DNA of 64,000 bases from Saprospiraceae bacterium (GCA_022841745.1 JALHQW010000010.1:1-64000), one strand, 5' to 3'. Shown: positions 35,401-43,957, counted from the stretch's first letter. Notes: a model not told the origin generated them from the sequence alone. Made by a program: numbers and translations.

Positions 35401-36020
35401 TTACCCAAAAAGAGGCCGAAGACATCGTGAAATACATCCTATCCTTGGCAGGCGAGGTGCAGACCACAAAGAGCTTGCCTTTTAATGGAAGTTATGTCAC
35501 TGACCAACACATCGGCAAAGGAGAGAAAGGGGCCTATATCTTTCAAGCTAGTTATCGGGATCTTGGCGGTCTGGGTGGCGGTCATTCGCTTTCCGACAAA
35601 CAGATTTTGGTGCTGCGTTACCCGAGAATTGAGGCCGAAACCTACAGCAAAGCCTCCAAAGGTGTTCGTCGCCAACGATTGGAACAGACGGATACCTTCA
35701 CCGTCAGCGACCTCATGCATGGCCGTTTCATTGTTTTCGATAAAATAGACTTGACTGGTGTCGGTGCCATGACCCTTGGATTTTTACCGAACGACATACC
35801 ATTGCCCGGCACTACTGTAGAAGTGCGCTCTGGCAGTGAAAGCGGCAAGCTGCTTGGCAAGTCCTTGATCGGCCAGCCTACGGTGCAGATTCCGCTCACA
35901 GCATCGAAAGGACTGCAAAACCTTGTCATCATTTTTAAGAACGAAAAAGCGAAAGGGCAGGGGATTGGCAGGTTGGATTGGGTGGGGTTTGAGCGGGCAG
36001 GGGCGAATCCTATGAATTGA
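32451..36020 (+). CDS. ThuA / glucose-sorbosone dehydrogenase / PKD / cytochrome c / carbohydrate-binding fusion lipoprotein
   Basis: 1189 residues. Lipobox LTAC near residue 22. Domain order: ThuA-like (about 25-275; AAGGFVGIHG-type loop reads GGGFVGIHGAA), six-bladed PQQ-type glucose/sorbosone dehydrogenase propeller (about 300-745; CCHTGGSIDFDSKGNLFLSTGDN), PKD (about 755-850), monohaem cytochrome c with CKTCH at about 928-932 and a likely Met ligand near 977, and a C-terminal beta-sandwich like CBM6 (about 1030-1185). Suggests surface sugar oxidation with electrons passed to the built-in cytochrome. A 42-nt heptamer array (34415-34456) is inserted in frame in the propeller. Converges on the next gene with an 11-bp overlap. 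Confidence 0.9.
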   Translation: MALKYLTGILISISIFFFLTACGPEPKLLVFTKTAGYRHASIEAGVAAIQQLGQAEGFTVETTEDSTLITEENLRQYAAVLFLNTSGDVLNNWQQADFQRYIEAGGGFVGIHGAAATEYDWKWYGKLVGAFFDEHPEIQQATVNVVNSDHPATKGLATTWPRTDEWYNFKPVPPNDKVYITGAKGNYTHSSIDSSEAAINVPMNARWIFDSKKPFLSEQVKVLLTLDENTFKGGKHGASHPIAWCQEYEGGRSFYTGLGHTEESFSEENFLKHLTGGIKWAIGKGKIDYAKVKTQRIPPLDRFVRTVLAENLDEPTELAIFPDGSGKVLFVERKGAIKIYYPEWDTVETIVHLPVYKEFEEGVMGVAFDPNYEKNHWIYIFYSLMEGGRRNRLSRFDFTDDIIHHSTEKVLLEVPEQVGCCHTGGSIDFDSKGNLFLSTGDNTNPFESDGFSPADGRPGRELFDARRSASNTNDLRGKILRITPQPDGTYTIPKGNLFPEGTPKTRPEIFVMGCRNPYRIAVDKQTDCLYWGDVGPDAGKNGVDRGSKGYDFWGRACEAGYYGWPLFRGNHTYFDYNFATKKSGPMHNPDKPINDSPYNTGLRELPPLTPPLIWYSYDESLEFPWLATGGKNPMAGPIFHAAEFKKTPPTILNSRITNHQSPITNHQSLFPEYFENKFFIYEWMRNFIYVVTLDEKGKFVQADPFLPNEKWNRPMDMAFGPDGALYVLEYGIQWFAQNPDARLNKIEFAPGNRRPVAKIDSLVAMGAAPLKLRLSATSSKDYDGDALTYEWSVAGNKTQFKTVAFDYTFSSPGEYEVKLKVTDPSGLSSRASKTIIVGNSKPSVAWRLGGNQTFYWDNEKLDYQLDISDPEDGSLANGKIDARRVKLTIDYLTEGQDVAAIVMGHQTKESAVGSLQFASGYKLIEQNDCKTCHAVDAKVNGPSYIDIANRYYASEFAVQNLSKKVMTGGAGNWGETAMSAHPNLTQKEAEDIVKYILSLAGEVQTTKSLPFNGSYVTDQHIGKGEKGAYIFQASYRDLGGLGGGHSLSDKQILVLRYPRIEAETYSKASKGVRRQRLEQTDTFTVSDLMHGRFIVFDKIDLTGVGAMTLGFLPNDIPLPGTTVEVRSGSESGKLLGKSLIGQPTVQIPLTASKGLQNLVIIFKNEKAKGQGIGRLDWVGFERAGANPMN
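34415..34456. repeat. Heptamer array 6 x 7 nt inside coding sequence
   Basis: Six units of AATCACG or AATCACC (the last ending T), 42 nt or 14 codons, giving a quasi-repeated peptide (RITNHQSPITNHQS). It lies between ILNS and LFPEYFENK in the dehydrogenase domain and preserves the frame. Confidence 0.88.
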
Positions 36021-37209
36021 TTTTGTTGATTCCGTTATACCATGCTATCATCCGATGAACCAACCAGGGGCTGAGGGACAAACTGTTCACGACAAAATTT
36101 AGCAGCCAAGGTTTGGTAGCCAATCGTTGAAGCCAAAGGCTCATCTTCATGTCCTTGCCCAGTACCCTTGCTATTCGTCTATCATAAGCAAGCAAGGTGT
36201 TCCCTGAAAAATCGTTGGCAGCAAGGCAAGCCGCTGCCTGTTCAGCGGCGATGGAGCCGCTGTACATGGCATTCCCGATGCCTTCGCCACTGAAAGGGTC
36301 AATCAAATGGGCCGCATCGCCAACCAATAAGTAGTGGTCGCCTGACAAGGGCCTTGGTTTGGAACCTAACGGAAGCGCATAGCCCATGGTTTTCCCCAGT
36401 TGCTCGGCATCTTGAAAGCGTTCCCGAAGCTTTGGGTCGGCTGTGATGATTTCCTGCATTAGCTTGTTCAGGTTGAGGCGGCGTTTGCTGACGAGGTCGC
36501 TGCGCATGAACAGCCCGACGTTCACTTGGCCATTGGGCAGTCCGAAAATCCAGAGGTAGCCAGGGGTAAGTTGTTTCAGAAAATAGAACTCGATAAAACC
36601 ATCAGGGTGCAGGCCAGACACATTTTGGAAATAGGCCCTAACGCCAGCTGCATGGTGCTTTTCGTCTTTTTGAAGGCCAGCATGGTGTCTGCTGAAGCTG
36701 GAGTGTGCGCCATTTGCAACGATGAGCAGTTTGCAATGCAACTGAAAACTACCATCGGTATTGGCAATCAGATAGCCATCCGAAGTGCGCTCGTATTTTT
36801 CGATGGAAATGCCCTCGTTGAAAAAAATGTTGTTCCTGCGTTTCACCTCACCGGTAAGCCAGAGGTCAAAATCAAAGCGCTTGATGGTGTAAGCTTGCTT
36901 GGGTACTTGGGCGATATCATAATTTGGCTGGAATGGTAGGTCAATTTGTTGGCCATTCGGGGAAACGAAACGAGCACCCCAAACAGTGCTGAAAGCTTCG
37001 GTGGCGGCCTCAAAACGCTCCATGATACCGGGGTCAATGCGACCCATCACCAATTTGACCTTGTTCGTTAGGGCATCCCCACAGATTTTATCCCTTGGGA
37101 AAACAGCCTTGTCAACCAAGGTGCATGGGATGCCAAGTTGACTCAATTTTAGGGCGGCTGCACAACCACCTGGCCCTGCTCCCACAATGCACACTTCGGT
37201 TTTTGTCAT
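36010..37209 (-). CDS. FAD-dependent oxidoreductase, geranylgeranyl reductase family
   Basis: 399 residues. The N-terminal FAD motif GAGPGGCAAALKLSQLG is followed by DKICGDALTNK, a hallmark of the geranylgeranyl reductase group, and GDAAHLIDPFSGEGIGNAM closes the FAD site. Members reduce polyprenyl chains, though the actual substrate here (quinone side chain, lipid or carotenoid) is not readable. Directly upstream of dapF is on the same strand; this gene is downstream of dapF by 17 nt and is probably in its operon. Confidence 0.88.
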   Translation of the reverse strand: MTKTEVCIVGAGPGGCAAALKLSQLGIPCTLVDKAVFPRDKICGDALTNKVKLVMGRIDPGIMERFEAATEAFSTVWGARFVSPNGQQIDLPFQPNYDIAQVPKQAYTIKRFDFDLWLTGEVKRRNNIFFNEGISIEKYERTSDGYLIANTDGSFQLHCKLLIVANGAHSSFSRHHAGLQKDEKHHAAGVRAYFQNVSGLHPDGFIEFYFLKQLTPGYLWIFGLPNGQVNVGLFMRSDLVSKRRLNLNKLMQEIITADPKLRERFQDAEQLGKTMGYALPLGSKPRPLSGDHYLLVGDAAHLIDPFSGEGIGNAMYSGSIAAEQAAACLAANDFSGNTLLAYDRRIARVLGKDMKMSLWLQRLATKPWLLNFVVNSLSLSPWLVHRMIAWYNGINKINS

Positions 37210-37226
37210 AGCGATTGGTTACAGCC

Positions 37227-38015
37227 TCAGTACAGGTAGTTGCCTTCAAACACGTTTTTGGCTGGGCCACAAAGCCAAATGTTTTCGAAGCGGCGCTCCT
37301 TTTTTATGTCGAAACGCACTTTCAGCCTGCCGCCTTTGGTTGCGATGGCCACTTCTCCAATCTTGGCTGTTGGATCATTCAGCGCAAAGGCAATAGCGGC
37401 GGCAGTGACACCCGTTCCGCAAGAAAGCGTTTCATCCTCCACGCCACGTTCGTAGGTCGCTACTTCGATGCCTTCAGCCGTTTTTTCCACGAAGTTTACA
37501 TTGATACCCTCCTTTCGGAAGCGGTCGGAATAACGGATGACTTGGCCACTTTCGACGATGTTCATGTCCGAAAGGTCTTCTACGAACACCACGTAATGAG
37601 GTGAGCCAGTGTTGAGGATGAAGCTGCCGTCGCTAATTTCCACCGTTGTTACATCGGACATTTTCAGTTCTACCCATGCTTCGCTCACGATAGCCTCATG
37701 GGGCCCGTCAATGGCCAAGAACCTGCATTTTTCATCAATGATACCCAACTGTTTCGCAAAGGCGGCGATGCAGCGGCCACCATTGCCGCACATGGTGCTT
37801 TCCCGACCATCAGAGTTGAAATAGACCATTTCAAAATCGTAACCTTCTACCGTTTGGAGCAAGATAAGCCCATCGGCACCGATGCCAAAACGGCGGTCAC
37901 AGATTCGCTCGATCCGTTCGGTATCTTGCCGAGTCAAGTATTTTTTTTGGCGTTGGTCAATCAAAACAAAATCATTTCCAGTGCCTTCGTATTTGTGGAA
38001 CGGTATTTTCGTCAT
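37227..38015 (-). CDS. dapF: Diaminopimelate epimerase
   Basis: 262 residues. Converts LL- to meso-diaminopimelate for lysine and peptidoglycan. The two catalytic cysteines are present: MCGNGGRC (about residue 73) and LSCGTGVTAA (about 207), with the N-terminal FHKYEGTGNDFV signature. The ATG at 38015 is chosen; the frame extends upstream to 38045 into a repeat element, which is unlikely to be coding. The element at 38042 lies 26 nt upstream and may influence expression. Confidence 0.94.
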   Translation of the reverse strand: MTKIPFHKYEGTGNDFVLIDQRQKKYLTRQDTERIERICDRRFGIGADGLILLQTVEGYDFEMVYFNSDGRESTMCGNGGRCIAAFAKQLGIIDEKCRFLAIDGPHEAIVSEAWVELKMSDVTTVEISDGSFILNTGSPHYVVFVEDLSDMNIVESGQVIRYSDRFRKEGINVNFVEKTAEGIEVATYERGVEDETLSCGTGVTAAAIAFALNDPTAKIGEVAIATKGGRLKVRFDIKKERRFENIWLCGPAKNVFEGNYLY

Positions 38016-38041
38016 TTCTTTTGATGGTTTTGAGCTAATCA

Positions 38042-38214
38042 TCAATGGTTCGTACAGTTTTCGGGTTTTCGGGTTTTCAGGTTTTCGGGTTGTGGGCCAT
38101 AGCTCTTTTTGAAATAGTTGGTTAGATTTTTCAACCCTTTCAAAAATGATTTGTGGTAAGGTTTTGCCCCCAAATCCTAAAACCTCAAAACCTCAGAACT
38201 TTACGAACCATTGA
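38042..38214 (-). repeat. TIR element family M, copy 2 (upstream of dapF)
   Basis: Ends TCAATGGTTCGTA (38042-38054) and TACGAACCATTGA (38202-38214). The reverse complement aligns along its whole length with 15377-15539, including GATTTGGGGGCAAAACC and AAATCATTTTTGA, and its gene-proximal end carries four TTTTCGGG-type octamers (38058-38089). It has the same orientation relative to dapF as copy 1 has to its gene. Confidence 0.8.
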
Positions 38215-38402
38215 ATCATAGTTGACTTGCAAAAGTATTTCAACCATTGATTTGTTTGCGACAAAACAATTTTATCATCAAATTCATTTTTTTGCCATCT
38301 AAATTCCCCAACTTGCAGGCTGATTGAGCGTTTTGAAACAACAAGACCAATCGCCAGATGGTAGTTTGGTCACCGAAATTTAATATCCCGCTGTTAAAAT
38401 TC

Positions 38403-39842
38403 ATGAAAAAACATCTTCCAATCGCTGTTTCCTCTGTTTGCAGTGCGCTGTTTGCAGTCCTACTTTTCAATTTTTTTCAAAAGCCAAGAACGGTCTATAT
38501 TGACCGGACCGATGGTTCGGCTGTTTTTGCCAAATATGGCAGTGAGGGTGATTTTTCTTTGGAAAGCCAAAGGACTTTTCTTTCATCATCGCCTACCGAC
38601 TTCATTGCGGCAGCAGAGCTGGTAACGAGTTCCGTCGTGAATATCCGTGCAATGGAGAGCACCTCCTATGGCTGGTGGGGTGGCAGTTCGCATGGGTCGT
38701 CCTCCGGTTCGGGGGTCATCATTTCGAGGGATGGCTATATCGTCACCAACAACCATGTGATAGAGGATGGCAATAAGTACCAGGTGACCATGAACGACCA
38801 CCGGGAGTACGAAGCTAAATTGGTGGCTACCGACCCATATACGGACATTGCCCTTCTCAAAATTGAAGAAAAGAACCTGCCAGCAGTGGTGTTGGGCAAT
38901 TCGGATTCACTGCGAGTAGGGGAGTGGGTGTTGGCAGTCGGAAACCCCTTTAACCTTGAAAGCACTGTTACTGCTGGCATTGTCAGTGCCAAGGGCAGGA
39001 GCATTGATATACTGGAGGGCGAATACACGATTGAGTCATTTATCCAAACAGATGCCGCAGTAAACCCTGGCAATAGTGGTGGGGCCTTGGTGAACACCAA
39101 CGGTGAATTGGTAGGTATCAACACGGCCATTATCACCCGCTCTGGCAAGTACGAGGGCTATTCGTTTGCCATACCTTCCAATTTGGTGAGAAAAGTAATC
39201 CATGACCTCCGGGAATACGGAGAAGTCAAGCGTGGCTTGCTCGGCGTAAAGATTGGACCAGTGGACGACGGGATTGCCCGTAAACTGAATTTGCCTTCAG
39301 TGGAAGGTGTATATATCAGCAGCGTGACTACTGATGGTGGTGCAGAGGAGGCTGGGCTGCGCTCCGAAGACGTGATAGTGGGCATTAATGGGCTGAAAAT
39401 CCGGTCAATTCCAGAATTACAGGAACAAGTGGGAAGGCTGCACCCGGGTTCTGTCATCAAATTGGAGTACATCCGGGATGGAAAGCGTTACAGCGCCAAT
39501 GTGACCTTGAAAGACAAGGACATGGGCTCGACCATAGTTGTGAAAACGGATGACGAGCAAATACTGACAAACTTGGGCCTCAGTTTGAGGGAACTCAACC
39601 AAGAGGAGCGCAGGAAACTAAGGGTAGCCGGGGTTTATGTTGAAAATATCAAAGTTGGCAGCACCATCGAAAAAACGGAAATGGACCCTGGGTACATCAT
39701 CACGAAAGTGGGTGATATAAAGGTGAGTTCCATCTCAGAGGTCGTCAATGAGTTGAAAAAGAACCGTGGATCCGAAGTTTATTTGGAGGGCTTCTACGAA
39801 AACTACCCTGGTGAATACTATTATACGTTTACCATAAAGTAG
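38403..39842 (+). CDS. Trypsin-like periplasmic serine protease, DegP/HtrA family
   Basis: 479 residues. The signal or membrane anchor is at 6-24. Protease catalytic triad: His in TNNHVI (about 117), Asp in YTDIALLKI (about 146) and Ser in NPGNSGGALV (about 224). Two PDZ domains follow (about 285-375 and 390-479). Performs quality control of envelope proteins. The ATG at 38403 gives a proper signal; the upstream open frame from 38358 does not. A Gly/Ser-rich loop (GWWGGSSHGSSSGSG) precedes the active-site His. Not linked to an rpoE-type regulator here. Confidence 0.93.
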   Translation: MKKHLPIAVSSVCSALFAVLLFNFFQKPRTVYIDRTDGSAVFAKYGSEGDFSLESQRTFLSSSPTDFIAAAELVTSSVVNIRAMESTSYGWWGGSSHGSSSGSGVIISRDGYIVTNNHVIEDGNKYQVTMNDHREYEAKLVATDPYTDIALLKIEEKNLPAVVLGNSDSLRVGEWVLAVGNPFNLESTVTAGIVSAKGRSIDILEGEYTIESFIQTDAAVNPGNSGGALVNTNGELVGINTAIITRSGKYEGYSFAIPSNLVRKVIHDLREYGEVKRGLLGVKIGPVDDGIARKLNLPSVEGVYISSVTTDGGAEEAGLRSEDVIVGINGLKIRSIPELQEQVGRLHPGSVIKLEYIRDGKRYSANVTLKDKDMGSTIVVKTDDEQILTNLGLSLRELNQEERRKLRVAGVYVENIKVGSTIEKTEMDPGYIITKVGDIKVSSISEVVNELKKNRGSEVYLEGFYENYPGEYYYTFTIK

Positions 39843-39926
39843 GTCGAAAGCTCGACCGATCTCCGCTTAACTTCCGTTGAAATTGAATTTGACTTCCACA
39901 AGTCCTTTTTACCAATTTAAGCCTGT

Positions 39927-39934
39927 TATATTTG
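39927..39934 (+). promoter_or_regulatory. Candidate -7 promoter element before the TonB receptor
   Basis: TATATTTG followed by CGCC matches TAnnTTTG and the same motif context as upstream of pruA and gapA (TTTGCGCC). No well-spaced -33 TTG, so this is tentative. Confidence 0.4.
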
Positions 39935-39984
39935 CGCCCGAATTTGGCGTCTCGCCATTTGCTGCTAACCAGTTTAGTTATTTT

Positions 39985-42309
39985 ATGAAAAAATTCTTAC
40001 TTGTTTTTACTGCGCTCTTTTTGGCTTTCATAGGAATTGCCTCAGCCCAAAAAGGGGGTACACTGCGTGGCAATATTTTCGACAAAGCCACTGGGGAACC
40101 CATGCTTTTCACAACGGTTTTGCTAAGGGGAACTACCATTGGAACCGTGACAGATGAAAATGGTTTTTACAGCATCGGCAATATCCCAGTGGGCAATTAT
40201 GTACTGGTGGTAAGTTCTATTGGCTACGACAGTGTAGCTGTTGATGTTGTCATTAAAGAAGGAGCCATTACTACCCAAAAAGTTATGGTATCAGCGAGCA
40301 GCATCCAACTAGGAACAATCGAGCTTTCTGCGAGACGGGAGACAGCGCGCTCTGAAGTTTCGATTTCTAAAGTTACCGTAACGGCAAACCAAATCAAGTC
40401 CCTACCCGGAACAGGCGGCCAAGCTGACATTGCCCAATACCTGCCTGTGCTGCCCGGTATCATCTCCACGGGTGACCAAGGTGGACAAATTTACATCCGA
40501 GGTGGATCGCCGATTCAAAACCGAATCCTTTTGGATGGCATGACCATTTTCAACCCTTTCCATAGCATTGGTTTTTACTCTGTATTTGAAACGGAAACCA
40601 TCAAAACGGTAGATGTCTTGACAGCAGGCTTCAATGCGGAATATGGTGGAAGGGTATCCGCCGTGGTGGACTTGAAGACAAGGGAAGGCAATAAAAAACG
40701 CTTGTCGGGTTTGGTCAGTGCCAATCCATTCCAAGCCAAGGCGGTCATTGAAGGCCCTATCAAAAAATTTGAAGAGGGCGGTAGCAGTTCCTCATTTTTG
40801 TTCACGGCCAAACATTCCTACATAGACAAGACCTCCCCGTTGTTGTACGGCTACGCTGTTGACACGACTTTTTACCCAGTTGGCGGCGAAGGCTTGTCGG
40901 AGAAAGACAAAAAGCGGCTGCCATTTGCTTTCACGGACGTTTATGGTAAATTATCGTTCATAGCCAACAATGGTAGTAAACTGAACCTTTTCGGTTTCAA
41001 TTTCAATGATGATGTCAATTATATAGGCGTGGCTCAACTGGGTTGGCAGAACGTGGGTGGCGGCTCTAATTTTACGCTGATTCCACCCAATTCAAACCTT
41101 GTGATTGCCGGCACTGTCGCTTATTCCGATTACCTGATTGAATTGAAGGAAGCAGATGAGGAGCCTCGTTCCAGTGGCATCTCGAACTACAATGTTCGCC
41201 TTGATTTTACCTATTTTGGCTTACGTGATGAGTTTAACTACGGGTTTGAAGTCATTGGTATGGATACCCGTTTCAAGTTCAAGAACTTTGCTGGCAACAC
41301 CATAGAGCAAAACGATAATACCACTGAGTTGGGCGCTTTCTTGAAATATAAAATCAAGATGGGCGACCTGATTTTGGAACCAAGCCTACGTGCCCAGATT
41401 TATGCCTCACAATCCAAATCCTTTTTGGAGCCTCGATTTGGCATGAAGTACAATATCACCGAATGGTTGAGGTTCAAGGCAGCTGGCGGTTTGTACTCAC
41501 AAAACCTTATCAGCAGCGTCAACGAATTGGATGTCGTGAACTTATTCGTTGGCTTCCTTACTGGGCCAGAAGAAAGGGTGAACCTGCCCAACAGTGACAA
41601 GGCAGCCCCCAATAGGCTGCAAAAAGCGGTACATGGTGTTGCTGGGTTTGAAATAGATGTAAAAAAGAACTTGGAGTTTAACGTCGAACCTTACTACAAA
41701 AAGTTCACGCAAATCATCCAAATCAACAGGAACAAGCTATCGGCTAAAGACCCCAATTTCGTTACAGAGACAGGTGATGCCTATGGCATAGACCTGACCA
41801 TGCGCTACGAAACCAAGAAGTTTTATTTCTGGGGCACTTACTCCCTTGCCAAGGTAACCCGGGACGATGGCGAACAAATTTATCCGACCGTCTTCGACCG
41901 GCGTCATAACGTCAATCTGCTTGCTACCTACAAATTTGGTAAAGACCAAGCTTGGGAAGCAGCCCTGCGCTGGAACGTCGGCTCTGGCTTCCCTTTTACA
42001 CTCACGCAAGGGTTTTTCCAAAATTTCAGCTTCGATAATGGCCTCAATTCAGTTCCTACAACTGGCAATGGCGATTTGGGAGTTATCCTTGACCAAAAGC
42101 GCAATGCAGGCCGATTGCCGTATTATCACCGGATGGATGGCTCCTTGAAAAGGGTCTTCAAATTTGGCAAATACACCACACTTGAAGCGGTAGCCAGTGC
42201 AACCAATATGTACGATCGGGAGAATATTTTCTACTTCGATCGTATTCGCAACAAGCGTGTAAACCAACTTCCAATCATGCCCAGCATTGGGCTTACTTTG
42301 AATTTTTAA
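39985..42309 (+). CDS. TonB-dependent outer-membrane receptor with carboxypeptidase-like N-terminal domain
   Basis: 774 residues. Signal peptide ending IASAQ (1-22), a carboxypeptidase-D regulatory-like beta domain (about 25-105; GEPMLFTTVLLRGTTIGTVTDENGFY), plug (about 115-230; QIYIRGGSPIQNRILLDGM) and a 22-strand-type barrel ending in a Phe (LGLTLNF-like, here SIGLTLNF). Imports an unknown substrate with TonB-ExbBD. No SusD-type partner gene is beside it, so carbohydrate use is not implied. The ATG at 39985 gives the only good signal peptide. Confidence 0.92.
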   Translation: MKKFLLVFTALFLAFIGIASAQKGGTLRGNIFDKATGEPMLFTTVLLRGTTIGTVTDENGFYSIGNIPVGNYVLVVSSIGYDSVAVDVVIKEGAITTQKVMVSASSIQLGTIELSARRETARSEVSISKVTVTANQIKSLPGTGGQADIAQYLPVLPGIISTGDQGGQIYIRGGSPIQNRILLDGMTIFNPFHSIGFYSVFETETIKTVDVLTAGFNAEYGGRVSAVVDLKTREGNKKRLSGLVSANPFQAKAVIEGPIKKFEEGGSSSSFLFTAKHSYIDKTSPLLYGYAVDTTFYPVGGEGLSEKDKKRLPFAFTDVYGKLSFIANNGSKLNLFGFNFNDDVNYIGVAQLGWQNVGGGSNFTLIPPNSNLVIAGTVAYSDYLIELKEADEEPRSSGISNYNVRLDFTYFGLRDEFNYGFEVIGMDTRFKFKNFAGNTIEQNDNTTELGAFLKYKIKMGDLILEPSLRAQIYASQSKSFLEPRFGMKYNITEWLRFKAAGGLYSQNLISSVNELDVVNLFVGFLTGPEERVNLPNSDKAAPNRLQKAVHGVAGFEIDVKKNLEFNVEPYYKKFTQIIQINRNKLSAKDPNFVTETGDAYGIDLTMRYETKKFYFWGTYSLAKVTRDDGEQIYPTVFDRRHNVNLLATYKFGKDQAWEAALRWNVGSGFPFTLTQGFFQNFSFDNGLNSVPTTGNGDLGVILDQKRNAGRLPYYHRMDGSLKRVFKFGKYTTLEAVASATNMYDRENIFYFDRIRNKRVNQLPIMPSIGLTLNF

Positions 42310-42390
42310 GGATTGAAGATTTGAGAGATTGAAGGATTATGAGAGACCCTCACCTTCAATCCTTCAATCCTTCAATCCCTCAATCCTTTC
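42310..42390. repeat. Imperfect inverted and octamer repeat between the TonB receptor and sucC
   Basis: GATTGAAGATTTGAGAGATTG facing CCTTCAAT repeated three times then CCCTCAAT; the arms can fold back into a long imperfect hairpin. It reaches to 6 nt before the sucC ATG, so the sucC leader would start inside it. No clear terminator T-run. Confidence 0.6.
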
Positions 42391-42395
42391 AATAC

Positions 42396-43601
42396 ATGAA
42401 TCTTCACGAATATCAAGGAAAAGAAGTGCTGAAACGCTATGGCGTGGCAATACAGGAAGGCATCGTAGCAACCACGTTGGACGAAGCCGTAGCGGCCTGG
42501 AACCAAATCCGTGAGACAACGGGAACCGATTTTGTGGTCGTTAAAGCACAAATCCATGCGGGTGGCCGTGGCAAGGGCGGCGGTGTCAAACTGGCCAAAA
42601 ACCTTGACCAACTCAAGGAACATGCAGGCAACATCCTCGGCATGATGCTCAAAACTCCGCAAACGCCTGGCGGGATGGAAGGCCCCGGTAAATTGGTGCG
42701 CAAGGTGCTGATCACCGAGGACAGCTATCGCCTTGGCTTTGACCAGTGCAAAGAGTACTATATGTCCATCCTCATGGACCGGGAAAAGAAATGCAATGTA
42801 ATCATCTACTCGACAGAAGGTGGCATGGACATCGAGAAAGTCGCAGAGGAAACGCCGCAACTGGTCCACAAGGAATACATTGACGCCGTACATGGTCTGC
42901 AAGCATTCCAATGCCGCAAGATTGCCTTCAATCTTGGCCTAAGCGGTGCCGCTTTCAAGAACATGGTCGCTTTTGTTGAAAAACTTTACGCTGCATTTTT
43001 GGGTGCCGATGCTTCGCTGTTTGAAATAAACCCAGTGCTCCACACGCCAGATGACCGCATCATCGCTGTAGATAGCAAGGTGACGCTTGACGACAACGCC
43101 CTTTATCGTCACCCTGACCTGGAGGCCATGCATGACCCCGGTGAGGATGACCCGACAGAGGTGGAAGCCAAGTCCTATGACCTGAATTACGTGGCACTTG
43201 ACGGTAACGTAGGCTGCATGGTGAACGGCGCTGGCCTTGCCATGGCTACGATGGACATCATCAAGCTGTCAGGTGGCGAACCTGCCAACTTTCTCGACGT
43301 GGGTGGTACTGCCGACGCAAGTCGGGTGGAAAAAGCATTCCGCATCATCTTAAAAGACCCAGCCGTAAAGGCCATTCTTATCAATATTTTTGGTGGAATC
43401 GTGCGCTGCGATAGGGTAGCGCAAGGCGTGGTGGATGCCTATAAAAACATGGGCAATATTGAAGTGCCCATCATCGTACGCCTCCAAGGCACTAATGCCG
43501 ACCTTGCCAAGCAAATCATTGACGAGTCGGGATTGAAGGTGCAGTCGGCTATTCTATTGCAGGAAGCTGCGGATAAGGTGCGGGCAGTATTGGCAAATTA
43601 A
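42396..43601 (+). CDS. sucC: Succinyl-CoA ligase (ADP-forming) subunit beta
   Basis: 401 residues. TCA cycle: succinyl-CoA to succinate with ATP formation, with subunit alpha (SucD), which is not in this window. The N-terminus MNLHEYQGKEVLKRYGV and the ATP-grasp segment KAQIHAGGRGKGGGVK are canonical, as is the C-terminal NIFGGIVRCDRVAQGVV. The ATG at 42396 is chosen; the upstream in-frame part is repeat DNA. The gene is followed by two hairpins. Confidence 0.95.
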   Translation: MNLHEYQGKEVLKRYGVAIQEGIVATTLDEAVAAWNQIRETTGTDFVVVKAQIHAGGRGKGGGVKLAKNLDQLKEHAGNILGMMLKTPQTPGGMEGPGKLVRKVLITEDSYRLGFDQCKEYYMSILMDREKKCNVIIYSTEGGMDIEKVAEETPQLVHKEYIDAVHGLQAFQCRKIAFNLGLSGAAFKNMVAFVEKLYAAFLGADASLFEINPVLHTPDDRIIAVDSKVTLDDNALYRHPDLEAMHDPGEDDPTEVEAKSYDLNYVALDGNVGCMVNGAGLAMATMDIIKLSGGEPANFLDVGGTADASRVEKAFRIILKDPAVKAILINIFGGIVRCDRVAQGVVDAYKNMGNIEVPIIVRLQGTNADLAKQIIDESGLKVQSAILLQEAADKVRAVLAN

Positions 43602-43620
43602 GACATATCAGCTTTTGAAT

Positions 43621-43655
43621 CATAGCCCATCCAAAGCATGCTTGGATGGGCTATG
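43621..43655. repeat. Perfect hairpin after sucC
   Basis: CATAGCCCATCCAA / TTGGATGGGCTATG, 14-bp arms with a 7-nt loop, 17 nt after the sucC stop. No T-run follows, so it may act as an mRNA 3' stabiliser rather than a terminator. Confidence 0.75.
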
Positions 43656-43700
43656 TCGATTGGAGAAAACCAACCCAACTTGAAATACACAGAAATAAAA

Positions 43701-43736
43701 AAGCCCTTGCGACACAGTCGCAAGGGCTTCGTTTTT
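43701..43736 (+). terminator. Terminator between sucC and tRNA-Glu
   Basis: Stem AAGCCCTTGCGAC / GTCGCAAGGGCTT with a 3-nt loop, followed on the + strand by CGTTTTTG. On the - strand the A-rich run before it gives T's, so it may also end the tRNA transcript. Confidence 0.88.
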
Positions 43737-43737
43737 G

Positions 43738-43810
43738 TACCCCGTACGGGATTTGAACCCGTGTTACCGCCGTGAAAGGGCGACGTCCTGGACCCCTAGA
43801 CGAACGGGGC
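43738..43810 (-). tRNA. tRNA-Glu (anticodon TTC)
   Basis: Cloverleaf read on the minus strand: acceptor GCCCCGT / ACGGGGT, anticodon arm CGCC-CTTTCAC-GGCG (anticodon TTC) and T arm GGGTTCAAATCCC. Discriminator A at 43738; CCA is not encoded. Confidence 0.95.
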
Positions 43811-43949
43811 GTACTTGTTTTGCGGTAGTGCTTTTCTTCAAAAGCGGGGCAAAGATATGACTGTTTTTAGAAAATCAAAGCATCAGCGAAAAAAAAAATT
43901 GGTGTGACCTTTTGCCTCCTAAAACTTACCAGAATCTAAAATGCCTGCG

Positions 43950-43957
43950 TACATTTG
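43950..43957 (+). promoter_or_regulatory. Candidate -7 promoter element before gapA
   Basis: TACATTTG followed by CGCC fits TAnnTTTG. It would give a leader of about 145 nt before the gapA ATG. The -33 element is not clear. Confidence 0.45.
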
